64,000 nt of DNA from Allohahella sp002354735. GTDB lineage: Bacteria; Pseudomonadota; Gammaproteobacteria; Pseudomonadales; Oleiphilaceae. Each line of letters starts with the position of its first letter. The first letter of the stretch is position 1. A program made the position numbers and the translations under genes. Below are positions 1 to 7,467 of this stretch, in pieces. The DNA lies in contig NZ_CP172312.1 of the NCBI RefSeq assembly GCF_047946665.1, forward strand, positions 1,302,001 through 1,366,000. Reading direction: 5' to 3'. A model generated the notes under the pieces. It made no database searches. It was not told the origin of the DNA and worked only from the letters and a program-made list of their open reading frames with translations.

Positions 1-317
1 GCTTTGCCGAGCAGTCTGAGCAGGCAGTCGACACTGAGTTCACGTTCGATGGCATCTTTGGCCAGCTTCTGCATCAGCTTGTGCTTTTTGCCGTCATAAG
101 CGTCGACCTCCGGACGCCAGCCTGCGCCATCGAAATGGCCTGGAGTAGTGCGAAGTTCTCGAAAATCGTCAGCGGCGGCCTGCAGTTGAGGGTCCGAGCA
201 GGCCGCCGCTGATTCGGTCTTGCTATGTTTAGATCCCGTCTGCGCTGGGGCACTGAGAGCCGTGAGCGCTACGAACGCAAGCGGACCAGAAATTCGAAAA
301 TGAGAGCTGTTGGGCAT
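1..317 (-). CDS. Secreted hypothetical protein, C-terminus cut by window edge
   Basis: An open frame runs from an ATG at 317 down to the left edge without a stop, giving 105 visible residues. It begins MPNSSHFRISGPLAFVALTA and continues to a likely signal-peptide cleavage after SAPAQ (about residue 26). The mature part is charged and Lys/Asp-rich, with one early Cys (CSDPQ) and a second Cys at VDCLLRLL. I do not recognise the family. It is divergent from the carboxypeptidase gene and shares a 320-bp intergenic stretch with it. The signal peptide supports export to the periplasm or outside. Confidence 0.6.
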   Translation of the reverse strand, partial: MPNSSHFRISGPLAFVALTALSAPAQTGSKHSKTESAAACSDPQLQAAADDFRELRTTPGHFDGAGWRPEVDAYDGKKHKLMQKLAKDAIERELSVDCLLRLLGK

Positions 318-638
318 ACCTGGACCTGCGCTTGTGTTTTTGTTGTTTTTGACAACTGGAGCCGTTAATAATAGACCCTAGAATGAACGATAATTAATAG
401 AGCCATCAATCGCCTGGCAGCGATAACTGAGCCGAATTCTCGTTTGTTCAAGCCAGTGGCGAAGTCGCTGACGGCTGGGTTTACGTCCCGAATAGCCGAA
501 TCGGCCTTTAGGCAGTTAGCAAGAATTGAGTGGTTTCTTCTACGAAGGCTTTCAGGGTGCCAATGGTGGTTCTGCCCCACAAGGGGTTTTATCCACGTGC
601 TCCGACCAGGAGCAAAGCCTTCACAAGAGACTACTATA
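318..638. other. Intergenic stretch between divergent genes
   Basis: There are 321 bases between the divergent secreted-protein and carboxypeptidase genes. The part around 330-410 is AT-rich and contains a TTGACA at 349-354, but no well-spaced -10 box follows it. The carboxypeptidase frame stays open upstream to 444, but it has no credible signal peptide or ribosome site there. No RNA gene or repeat is seen. Confidence 0.4.
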
Positions 639-2744
639 ATGAAAAAAGCTCGATTACGCCCCCTCAGCCTCATCATCATGGCGATCGCGGCCGGCGCCGC
701 AGCGCCGATGTCCGCCTTGGCGCATCAGGATGACGTAGCACAACTCGCTGCACAGGAAATGGCCGCCGCCGATACGGTGTACAAGGTTCATTTTCCAAAC
801 CTCAAACTCGCACGGAAAGCCGCAATCTCGTTCCACGCCAATCTCTTGGCGTCGAACTATGACGAGGGTTATCTCGTTATGGAACTGAACGAGCGAGAGC
901 AGGCCAAGCTGAGCCGATTCGGTTTCACCTTTGAGCCGGCCACTGAATGGGTCGAGAAACGCAATCAGGTCCTCACGACCATGCAGGAAATGACTCAGCT
1001 GCGGCAGGAGCTCAGATCTTCCGGCGACGGTGCCATGATAGCCCAGGACGTTGCACTGCGCGGCATCCCTGGTTATGAGTGCTACGAGACCGTAGAAGAA
1101 ACATTCGCTGTCGCTGGAGATATGGTGGCGACTTACCCGAATCTGGCGACATGGATTGACGTCGGTAATTCGTGGGAAAAAAACCAGGGGCTTGGTGGGC
1201 ACGATATCCGCGTGCTCAAGCTGACAAACCGGAGTACAGGCGGTCAAAAGCCGATACTGTTCATCAACAGTGCCATCCATGCCCGTGAGTTTACCACTGC
1301 GCCCCTGACGCTGGACTTCGCTCGCACCCTGCTCAGTGGCTACGGCACTGACGCCGATATCACCTGGATCCTGGATCATCATGAAGTGCACCTCATGCTG
1401 CATACCAATCCCGATGGCCGAAAAAAGGCTGAAACCGGCATCCTCTGGCGCAAGAACACCAACCAGAATTACTGCGGCTCGACCAGCAACAAGCGCGGCG
1501 CTGACCTGAACCGCAACTTCACCTTCGGCTGGAACAGTGCCAATGGCTCCAGTGGTGATCAGTGCAACGACACCTACCGAGGACCGCGACCTGGTTCTGA
1601 GCCGGAAACGCAGGCCATCGAGAGCTATGTCCGCAGCATCTTCCCTGACCGCCGCGGCTCTGGCAAGAACGATGCGGCGCCGGCAGACACCAGCGGTATT
1701 CACCTCGATATTCACAGTTACAGCGAACTCGTGCTGTGGCCGTGGGGCGATACCAGTACAGCTGCACCTAACGGCCAGGCTCTGCAGACACTGGGTCGTA
1801 AGTTCGCCTGGTTCAACGGCTATACGCCGCAGCAATCCATTGGTCTATATCCCACCGACGGCACCAGCGATGGTGTGAGTTACGGGGAGCTCGGCGTGGC
1901 CGCGTATACCTTCGAACTCGGCACAGACTTCTTCCAGAGCTGCTCGGTGTATGATGGCAAGATCAAGCCAGACAACCTGCGCGCACTTATCTACGCGGCG
2001 AAGGTCGTCCGCACGCCTTATCTCACACCCGCAGGTCCCGACGTCACGAGTGTCAGCCTTTCGGTCAATGGCTCGGCGGCTACACTTGCAGCCAGTGCCA
2101 CAGACACACGCTTCAGCAGCCGGAACGGCAGGGAGCCCGTCCAGGCTATCGCACAGGCGGAGTATTATATCGATGTGCCACCATGGAAAGCCGGTGCCGA
2201 GCCTGTGGCACTTGCCAGTACTGATGGGCGCTTCGATGAGGGCACCGAAGAGCTTACCGGCAGCATTGATACCAGCGGGTTGAGCGAGGGCAAGCACACA
2301 GTCTTCGTTCGAGCGCGCGATGCTGCGGGGAACTGGGGTGCTGTTTCTGCGGCCTTCCTGGAAGTCGGCGACGACTCTGGCGGTGGTAATTCGCAGTACG
2401 AGTATGCGAATACAACGTCACAGGCCATTCCGGATCGCGGCTCGGTAACCAGCCAGATCACTGTGCCAGCAGACGCACCTGCGGCCAGCTCCGCGACTGT
2501 GTCAGTGACCATCGACCATACCTATCAGGGCGATGTCAGGCTGACCTTAAGCAAGGGTGGACGATCGGTGATTGTGAAAAACAACAACGGTCGGGACAGT
2601 AGTCGTGGCAGCAAGACCTATACCGCAAGCATCAGCGCCAGTCAGTTCAATGGACTGACCGGGGCCTGGACGCTGACTGCGCAGGATGTCTATAGCCGTG
2701 ATACCGGCTCCCTGACCAGCTGGAAGCTGGTCCTCGACAAGTAA
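639..2744 (+). CDS. Secreted M14 zinc carboxypeptidase with C-terminal P domain
   Basis: A 701-residue exported metallocarboxypeptidase that should remove C-terminal residues from peptides outside the cytoplasm. The ATG at 639 is chosen because it opens a signal peptide (MKKARLRPLSLIIMAIAAGA, cleavage near ALAHQ); the frame is open further upstream but without a signal. The M14 zinc ligands are visible as HARE (His214, Glu217) and the His of DIHSYSEL (about 359). DLNRNF supplies the substrate-binding Asn-Arg, and the catalytic Glu is in TFELGTD (about 426). Residues about 587-701 form a proprotein-convertase P/homoB-like beta domain, common on secreted proteases and often removed or used in secretion. 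A strong hairpin follows the stop. The family assignment is firm; the substrate is unknown. Confidence 0.93.
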   Translation: MKKARLRPLSLIIMAIAAGAAAPMSALAHQDDVAQLAAQEMAAADTVYKVHFPNLKLARKAAISFHANLLASNYDEGYLVMELNEREQAKLSRFGFTFEPATEWVEKRNQVLTTMQEMTQLRQELRSSGDGAMIAQDVALRGIPGYECYETVEETFAVAGDMVATYPNLATWIDVGNSWEKNQGLGGHDIRVLKLTNRSTGGQKPILFINSAIHAREFTTAPLTLDFARTLLSGYGTDADITWILDHHEVHLMLHTNPDGRKKAETGILWRKNTNQNYCGSTSNKRGADLNRNFTFGWNSANGSSGDQCNDTYRGPRPGSEPETQAIESYVRSIFPDRRGSGKNDAAPADTSGIHLDIHSYSELVLWPWGDTSTAAPNGQALQTLGRKFAWFNGYTPQQSIGLYPTDGTSDGVSYGELGVAAYTFELGTDFFQSCSVYDGKIKPDNLRALIYAAKVVRTPYLTPAGPDVTSVSLSVNGSAATLAASATDTRFSSRNGREPVQAIAQAEYYIDVPPWKAGAEPVALASTDGRFDEGTEELTGSIDTSGLSEGKHTVFVRARDAAGNWGAVSAAFLEVGDDSGGGNSQYEYANTTSQAIPDRGSVTSQITVPADAPAASSATVSVTIDHTYQGDVRLTLSKGGRSVIVKNNNGRDSSRGSKTYTASISASQFNGLTGAWTLTAQDVYSRDTGSLTSWKLVLDK

Positions 2745-2755
2745 GCTGTCGTGTT

Positions 2756-2787
2756 GCCGGTGGGATGGCTGATGTCATCCCACCGGC
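2756..2787 (+). terminator. Hairpin after the carboxypeptidase gene
   Basis: A perfect 12-bp stem, GCCGGTGGGATG with CATCCCACCGGC, encloses an 8-base loop and starts 11 bases after the stop codon. There is no U-run behind it, so it is a terminator-like or 3'-end-protecting hairpin rather than a textbook intrinsic terminator. Confidence 0.55.
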
Positions 2788-2820
2788 GAATGCTCCTCAC
2801 TACCAATCCCATAATACAAA

Positions 2821-2836
2821 TACTATACCAGACCCG
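2821..2836 (+). other. Ter-like site 1
   Basis: TACTATACCAGACCCG. This is one of four copies of a 16-bp motif found at 2821, 4155, 4218 and 18019, all intergenic and all reading in this orientation. It lies about 330 bp beyond the 3' end of the Tus-like gene. The shared core is TATACCAGACC followed by C or G and then G. The reading as a Tus-binding site rests on the neighbouring Tus homologue. Confidence 0.55.
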
Positions 2837-2925
2837 ACAGGTCTTCTACGTATCATGAATCCGCGCAATAGACCCATGCGTACCTGCGAGTTCAGACCAA
2901 GGAGTTCCACCCAAGGAGAACGAGC

Positions 2926-3159
2926 ATGAACGTATCGAAAATTGGCGCCATCAGTGTTTTGGCACTTTCACTGGCAGCGTTTACAGGTTGTGAACAACAG
3001 GACGATATGCCAGCGGCTGGCGAGTCGAGTTTGGAAGGGCAGGCATCTGATCGACAGGTCGGTGTCGAGCAGGAAGGGGTAACGGTGCCTGGCGATGTCA
3101 TGGAGCAGCCTCAGGGCGCTCGGGACGAGCCCCCAGCCCAGGAGCCTCTGAACCAGTAA
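2926..3159 (+). CDS. Small lipoprotein
   Basis: A 77-residue protein with a lipoprotein signal peptide: MNVSKIGAISVLALSLAAFTGC, with lipobox AFTGC and the lipidated Cys at residue 22. The mature part is acidic and rich in Gln, Glu, Asp and Pro (ending PPAQEPLNQ) and looks disordered, so no enzymatic role can be read from it. A good ribosome site (AAGGAG) lies 8-9 bases before the ATG. It stands alone, between Ter-like site 1 and the convergent Tus-like gene, 11 bp from the latter's stop. It is probably anchored in the envelope. Confidence 0.75.
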   Translation: MNVSKIGAISVLALSLAAFTGCEQQDDMPAAGESSLEGQASDRQVGVEQEGVTVPGDVMEQPQGARDEPPAQEPLNQ

Positions 3160-3170
3160 TTCTTCCCCCT

Positions 3171-4100
3171 TCAGCGGGCGTAGCGGTACAGATCCAGCGC
3201 CTGTATGAAGGGTTCATTTGCGATTCCTGAAACGCGGGGAAGGCGGGGTGTCTCGCTTTCCAGCGTGGCAGGGTCGTCTCGCCACAGCTTTCTCGGCATT
3301 ATTTTCTGCTGGGCAATCACTACGCCTGAAATAGGGCAGGCCTTGCGGACTATACGGTCGTCCTCACGATAGGCATAGTTGGCCCTAAGCTGATTGCGCA
3401 AGGGCACCTTCTTTACCAGCATCTCACCGGGACGGCAGGTCGCCAGGAGCGCCTCGGCTGTCGCTGCCGCGGCGCGTTGCGACTCGGGCAGGCTGCGGGC
3501 CATTTCCAATGCGTCTTCGACCGAGATCTTCTTGATGCGGGTGTGATTAGTCGCCCACGTCCAGCTGAACACATCAAGGTGAGGGGGCATTATTCTAATC
3601 TGGGCATAGCAGCGCTTGAGATCCAGCGCACTGATACCTGCCGTGCCCATGGCCTTTTTCAGCGCTTCAGTGCGGTAGCCTTTTTCAAGCACTTCATCAT
3701 TGATCAGTTTGGTGACGCGATCCACCGGCGCCCCTTTCGATGTCCCATAGTTACGGACAGCCATCACTGCAGCCTTGAAAGCCAGTTTTGCTGCGTTGAG
3801 CTTCTCGGCTGCCTCGACGGTGTCTGAAGAGGCGCACAGTATGCCTTCGCCCACCAGCGGCTCATTCTCCTCCCGCATGTATAACTGCGTCATGGCGTCG
3901 ATTGCTGCTTCCCTTGCGGCCTGTGACATGTGCTCATCCTCGCTGGTACCGAAAGTGGGGATGTAAACGGGGTATTCATCCTTGTCGGCTCGCACCGCGG
4001 CTTCCAGCGTCAAACAGCAATCCGCCATCTGCTGATAGCTTTCGTAGAGCTGCATAATGAGCGATTGTGGCACTACTGAGCTGGATCCCTTAGTCGTCAT
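3171..4100 (-). CDS. tus: Tus-like DNA replication terminus site-binding protein
   Basis: A 309-residue protein, the same length as E. coli Tus. Comparing by eye with remembered E. coli Tus, colinear similarities include GEGILCASSDTVEA (Tus LPGVLCYQVDNLSQA), SWTWATNHTRIKKI (Tus RFGWANKHIIKNL) and VRKACPISGVVI (Tus VQHACPTPLIAL), in the same order and at similar spacing. Tus binds asymmetric Ter sites and stops replication forks arriving from one side. The residues of the E. coli lock pocket (Phe140, His144) cannot be matched with confidence. ATG 4100 is preferred to an in-frame TTG at 4118; GGGTG precedes it. Two Ter-like sites lie just upstream and one overlaps the predicted promoter, as expected for autoregulation. 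Alternative: a plasmid-derived relative. Confidence 0.78.
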   Translation of the reverse strand: MTTKGSSSVVPQSLIMQLYESYQQMADCCLTLEAAVRADKDEYPVYIPTFGTSEDEHMSQAAREAAIDAMTQLYMREENEPLVGEGILCASSDTVEAAEKLNAAKLAFKAAVMAVRNYGTSKGAPVDRVTKLINDEVLEKGYRTEALKKAMGTAGISALDLKRCYAQIRIMPPHLDVFSWTWATNHTRIKKISVEDALEMARSLPESQRAAAATAEALLATCRPGEMLVKKVPLRNQLRANYAYREDDRIVRKACPISGVVIAQQKIMPRKLWRDDPATLESETPRLPRVSGIANEPFIQALDLYRYAR

Positions 4101-4153
4101 GTCTGTGTCACCCGTCAAATATTGCTTTCATGTGGAACCTTACTGGTTTAGAT

Positions 4154-4181
4154 ATCTTATACCAGACCCGTCAGCTATCAA
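4154..4181 (-). promoter_or_regulatory. Predicted promoter of the Tus-like gene, overlapped by a Ter-like site
   Basis: On the minus strand TTGATA (4181-4176) and TAAGAT (4159-4154) are separated by 16 bases, a good sigma-70 pattern about 54 bases upstream of the ATG. The Ter-like core 4158-4168 fills much of the spacer and touches the -10 box, so protein bound there should block transcription. This is the arrangement known for autoregulated E. coli tus and TerB. Confidence 0.5.
4155..4170 (+). other. Ter-like site 2
   Basis: TCTTATACCAGACCCG, a copy of the four-member motif, lying within the predicted promoter of the Tus-like gene. It differs from the other copies only at the second and third positions. 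Just to its left, CTGGTTTA forms an imperfect inverted partner around GATATC, so a second binding event is possible here. Confidence 0.55.
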
Positions 4182-4217
4182 GTTGAAAATTCAGGTCTTT
4201 TCTCAAATGGGTTATTC

Positions 4218-4233
4218 TACTATACCAGACCGG
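4218..4233 (+). other. Ter-like site 3
   Basis: TACTATACCAGACCGG. The start is 63 bp from that of site 2, in the same orientation, between the Tus-like gene and the yihY-type gene. It is identical over all 16 bases to the copy at 18019, about 13.8 kb away. Confidence 0.55.
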
Positions 4234-4307
4234 TTGTTTCGGTAAAGCCAGGCGGCCCACCCAACACCAGCTGAAGCTCCAAGTACCCATCAAAAACCGT
4301 GATAAAG

Positions 4308-5198
4308 CTAGATGTTGACGGGGCGTGCGTGCAGCTCAGCGTCGCCGCCGGGCGCGGTGTGCCAGGGCAGTCCGGCTCGGTGGCTCCGCTCCAGCTCGGC
4401 AATCACCTGGGCACCCAGTAAGAGAATGATCGAGCCGATTTCGAGACTGATCAGGATGATGATAATGGTGGCCAGCGAGCCATACACGACGCCCACGAGC
4501 GAAACATTCGTGAAGTAGTACATCAGCAGCAGGCGAGTAGCTTCCCATAGTACCGCAGCAACGAGCCCCCCTATGATGGCACGCCGCGGCGCCACCTTTA
4601 CAATGGGGAGAAACTTGTAAATGGCACTGAACAGTATGAACACACCAACGAAACTAAGAATGTACAAGAGCAAGCCAGGCTCTTCGTAAGCCGAGTTGAC
4701 CAGCGTAAACAGCACAGTAAGCGTCAGGAGGCCAAGGCCGAGTACCGTGATGAAGACATAGGGCAGTATCGCTGAAATCCACATCTTGCGGCGCGGGTTA
4801 TCCGCTTCATGAAAGATGATGGCGATCGAGTCTTCGAGCATGCGGAAGGCAAAGGAGCTGAAAAACAGCAGAACAGGAAAACTCACGATGCCGATGATAT
4901 CCCTCGAAGCGAGAAACTCCCGAACGGCTTCCAGCAGTAAACCGGCGTGGGCTGGTGAAAAATGTGCTGCCTGCACGGCCATGACTTCGAGCAACTGCTT
5001 TTCTTCGACGATGGTTGCGAGCAACACGCCGAGGACGGCCAGTAGCGGCACGGCAGACAGCAATACGTTGTAGCCAACACCACCGGCCAGCAGTATGCCG
5101 TGATTGCGTAAAAAATTGACGATGACGCGGTGGGTGAAGTGCAGCAGCTGTTTGAACGTGCTGTCGTGAATATGCGATTCCGGCCGGGGCTGTGGCAT
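4308..5198 (-). CDS. YihY/BrkB-family inner membrane protein
   Basis: A 296-residue integral membrane protein of the YihY/virulence factor BrkB family (once called ribonuclease BN). About six hydrophobic helices are visible, and the family-typical early segment with GGVGYNVLLSAVPLLAVLG sits near residues 39-57. A short soluble tail follows. The biochemical function of the family is not settled; proposals include transport. It has the same strand as trkH, kdpE-like and kdpD-like, but 110 bp separate it from trkH, so it may or may not be read with them. No strong ribosome site was seen at this ATG. Confidence 0.85.
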   Translation of the reverse strand: MPQPRPESHIHDSTFKQLLHFTHRVIVNFLRNHGILLAGGVGYNVLLSAVPLLAVLGVLLATIVEEKQLLEVMAVQAAHFSPAHAGLLLEAVREFLASRDIIGIVSFPVLLFFSSFAFRMLEDSIAIIFHEADNPRRKMWISAILPYVFITVLGLGLLTLTVLFTLVNSAYEEPGLLLYILSFVGVFILFSAIYKFLPIVKVAPRRAIIGGLVAAVLWEATRLLLMYYFTNVSLVGVVYGSLATIIIILISLEIGSIILLLGAQVIAELERSHRAGLPWHTAPGGDAELHARPVNI

Positions 5199-5308
5199 GG
5201 TCTTGAAACGTTACCGATGGACGAGTGTGTTGATGATCTGCATCTGAAACTAACCGATAACAGTTGTGTCTACCAGATTGTAGGACGAGTGCCGACATTA
5301 AAGACGGG

Positions 5309-6757
5309 CTAGCCCCTCCAGAATACGCGCGTAAAGATGATCATGATTGCTGTGAATTCGAGACGGCCCAGAATCATACCGGTCATCAGTATCGTCTTGG
5401 CTGAATCCGGCAGGCTGTGAAAGTTGCCCGCAGGTCCGATTATGTCGCCCAGGCCTGGCCCCACGTTCATGAGCGCCGTTGAAGCACCAGTTATGCTGGT
5501 AATAAAGTCCAATCCTGTCAGCGCGAGGAGGAGTGTCAGCACGACGAGCGTCGATATCAGCAAGAAAACGAAGGCATTGGTCGACTGAAGTATTTCCTCG
5601 GTCACGAGCCGCGTACCGTACTTGCTCACAAGCACCGCATTGGGGTGAATAGCCTGCTTGAACTGTCTCTTCAGCATGAGGAAAAATAATTGGAATCGAA
5701 AAATTTTTATCCCACCGGAGGTGGATCCTGAGCAGCCGCCGACAAAAGTGAGGAAAAAGAAAATCGCAACTGCAGCGGGCCCCCAGAGGCCATAGTCAGC
5801 GTTGGCAAAACCAGTGGTAGAGACTACTGACATCACATTGAATGTGCTCGCAGTGAACGCTTCCAGCACACTCATGTCGGTGGTGAGAACAAGATCGATA
5901 GTGAGAAATCCAGCGGCGATGGCGAAGACGAGCCCAAGCCCTCTGACTTGAATGTCAGATAGCACCCTGGGAGACCGCCCCCGCCACAACCGGATGTACA
6001 GTACGAAAGGCATGGAGCCGGCAAACATGAACAGCACAGCAACCCAGCTGAGTAGATGGCCGGGGAATTGGCCAAATGAAGCGTCAGCGGTCGAGTAGCC
6101 CCCAGTAGATACCGTGGCCATCATGTGATTTATCGCATTGAAAGCATCCATACCCGCTAGCCAGTAGGCGAGTGCGCAGAGAATACTCAGTCCGAAATAG
6201 GCAACGAGAATACCTTTCAGCATGTTTTTCATCTGAGGTATTTCCTTCTCCGACCAGTCCGAGGACTCGGTGCGGAACAGGCGCATTCCGCCGGACTTCA
6301 GCGATGGTAAGACTGCGATGGTCATGCCAATGATGCCTATTCCGCCATACCACTGTAGTAAGGATCGCCAGAGGAGAATGTCTTTCGAAGTGTGCTCCAG
6401 TCCTGTCATGACCGTTGATCCAGTGGTCGTCATGCCAGAAATAGATTCGAATGCCGCATCCACAATGGACAACGGTTCCTCCATGCAAATAAAAGGCAGC
6501 ATGCCGAACAGCGGAACCGTCAGCCAGGTGCCGGCCGTAATGATGAACAGCTGCCGTTGGTTGATATGTGTCGATATTGGACTGCCCAGGCGCCCAAAAA
6601 TCAAGCCAGCTGTCAATGAGGCGGCCAGGGGCAACATATAGGTACGATAGCTACCGCCAAATCCGCTCCATGCCAGCGACAATGGTGCAAGCATGAGTGC
6701 CGATAGCAGCAGCAGGCCGGCAGAGGCTACTCTGAAATAGGGTACAAACAGTCTCAC
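5309..6757 (-). CDS. trkH: TrkH-family potassium uptake membrane protein
   Basis: A 482-residue K+-translocating subunit of a Trk/Ktr system in the inner membrane. The four pore loops carrying selectivity-filter glycines are recognisable: TTTGSTV, ATVSTGGYS, VVSTTGFAN and NVGPGLGD. GGCSGSTSGGIKIFR, typical of TrkH, lies before the last of these. Family members need a cytoplasmic TrkA-like partner, and none is encoded here. The ATG overlaps the stop of the KdpE-like regulator by 4 bp (ATGA), so translation is coupled and the order of transcription is kdpD-like, kdpE-like, trkH. The two-component pair may therefore control this transporter rather than a Kdp ATPase, which is absent. Confidence 0.92.
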   Translation of the reverse strand: MRLFVPYFRVASAGLLLLSALMLAPLSLAWSGFGGSYRTYMLPLAASLTAGLIFGRLGSPISTHINQRQLFIITAGTWLTVPLFGMLPFICMEEPLSIVDAAFESISGMTTTGSTVMTGLEHTSKDILLWRSLLQWYGGIGIIGMTIAVLPSLKSGGMRLFRTESSDWSEKEIPQMKNMLKGILVAYFGLSILCALAYWLAGMDAFNAINHMMATVSTGGYSTADASFGQFPGHLLSWVAVLFMFAGSMPFVLYIRLWRGRSPRVLSDIQVRGLGLVFAIAAGFLTIDLVLTTDMSVLEAFTASTFNVMSVVSTTGFANADYGLWGPAAVAIFFFLTFVGGCSGSTSGGIKIFRFQLFFLMLKRQFKQAIHPNAVLVSKYGTRLVTEEILQSTNAFVFLLISTLVVLTLLLALTGLDFITSITGASTALMNVGPGLGDIIGPAGNFHSLPDSAKTILMTGMILGRLEFTAIMIIFTRVFWRG

Positions 6758-7455
6758 TGTTCTGATACCAGACGGTAGCCCACCCCTTGTTCTGTCTGAA
6801 TGAAGCGTGGTTGAGTCGGATCGTCTTGCAGCTTCTGTCGCAACCGCGCGATGAAAATGCGAAGGTAGTGGCTGTCGCCGCTGTGGCTCGCGCCCCAGAT
6901 CTCGCTGAGCAGATATTGCTGGGTCACCACATGGTCGGCATGGCGCGCCAGCAGGCCGAGTAAGGCGTACTCTTTCCGCGACAGGTGGAGCGGCTCGCCC
7001 GCCAGTGTCACGATTCGCTTTACGAAATCGATCCGCAGAGCACCCGAGTCAAACTGTTTCAGCGCCAGATTGCTCGCTCCTTGCGCGCTATCTCGGATCA
7101 ACACCCGCAGCCGGGCCATGAATTCCTTGATCCCGAATGGCTTGGTGACGTAGTCGTTTGCACCGAGGTCCAGAGCCCTGACTTTCTCCTGTTCGCTCGA
7201 CCTGACTGAGAGCACGAGTACCGGTGTTCTGCTCCACCGCCTGAGCTCCTGCAGCACGGCAAACCCATCCATATCGGGCAAGCCAAGATCAAGTACGATG
7301 ACTTCGGGATCTTCAATTGCTGCCACCTCCAGTCCGGAGGTGCCGTCAGCGGCTTCCAGAAACTGGTACCCTTCGGATCGGAGACTGATCCTCAGGAATC
7401 TCAGAATCTGTGGCTCGTCATCGATAACCAGAATTTTGGGCTGCAGTGCAATCAT
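6754..7455 (-). CDS. KdpE-like OmpR-family response regulator
   Basis: A 233-residue response regulator. The receiver domain carries the acidic pair in VIDDEPQ, the phospho-acceptor Asp56 in VIVLDLGLPD, and the Lys in VTKPFG. A winged-helix OmpR/PhoB DNA-binding domain follows, ending in the family-typical FIQTEQGVGYRLV. It is closest to KdpE. It lies 12 bp after the sensor kinase gene and overlaps trkH by 4 bp. No kdpFABC genes are in the window. It is expected to be phosphorylated by the adjacent kinase and to act at an upstream promoter of this operon or at a distant kdp locus. Confidence 0.9.
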   Translation of the reverse strand: MIALQPKILVIDDEPQILRFLRISLRSEGYQFLEAADGTSGLEVAAIEDPEVIVLDLGLPDMDGFAVLQELRRWSRTPVLVLSVRSSEQEKVRALDLGANDYVTKPFGIKEFMARLRVLIRDSAQGASNLALKQFDSGALRIDFVKRIVTLAGEPLHLSRKEYALLGLLARHADHVVTQQYLLSEIWGASHSGDSHYLRIFIARLRQKLQDDPTQPRFIQTEQGVGYRLVSEQ

Positions 7456-7467
7456 CGCAGAGCTCGT

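Noticed and set aside
444..638. A longer N-terminus for the carboxypeptidase
   Set aside because: The extra 65 residues carry no signal peptide, and the ATG at 639 opens a typical one.
6763..6776. A motif resembling the Ter-like core (GATACCAGACGG)
   Set aside because: It is within the last codons of the KdpE-like gene (Tyr-Arg-Leu-Val), lacks the preceding TAC-TAT bases and has GG for CC, so it is probably chance.
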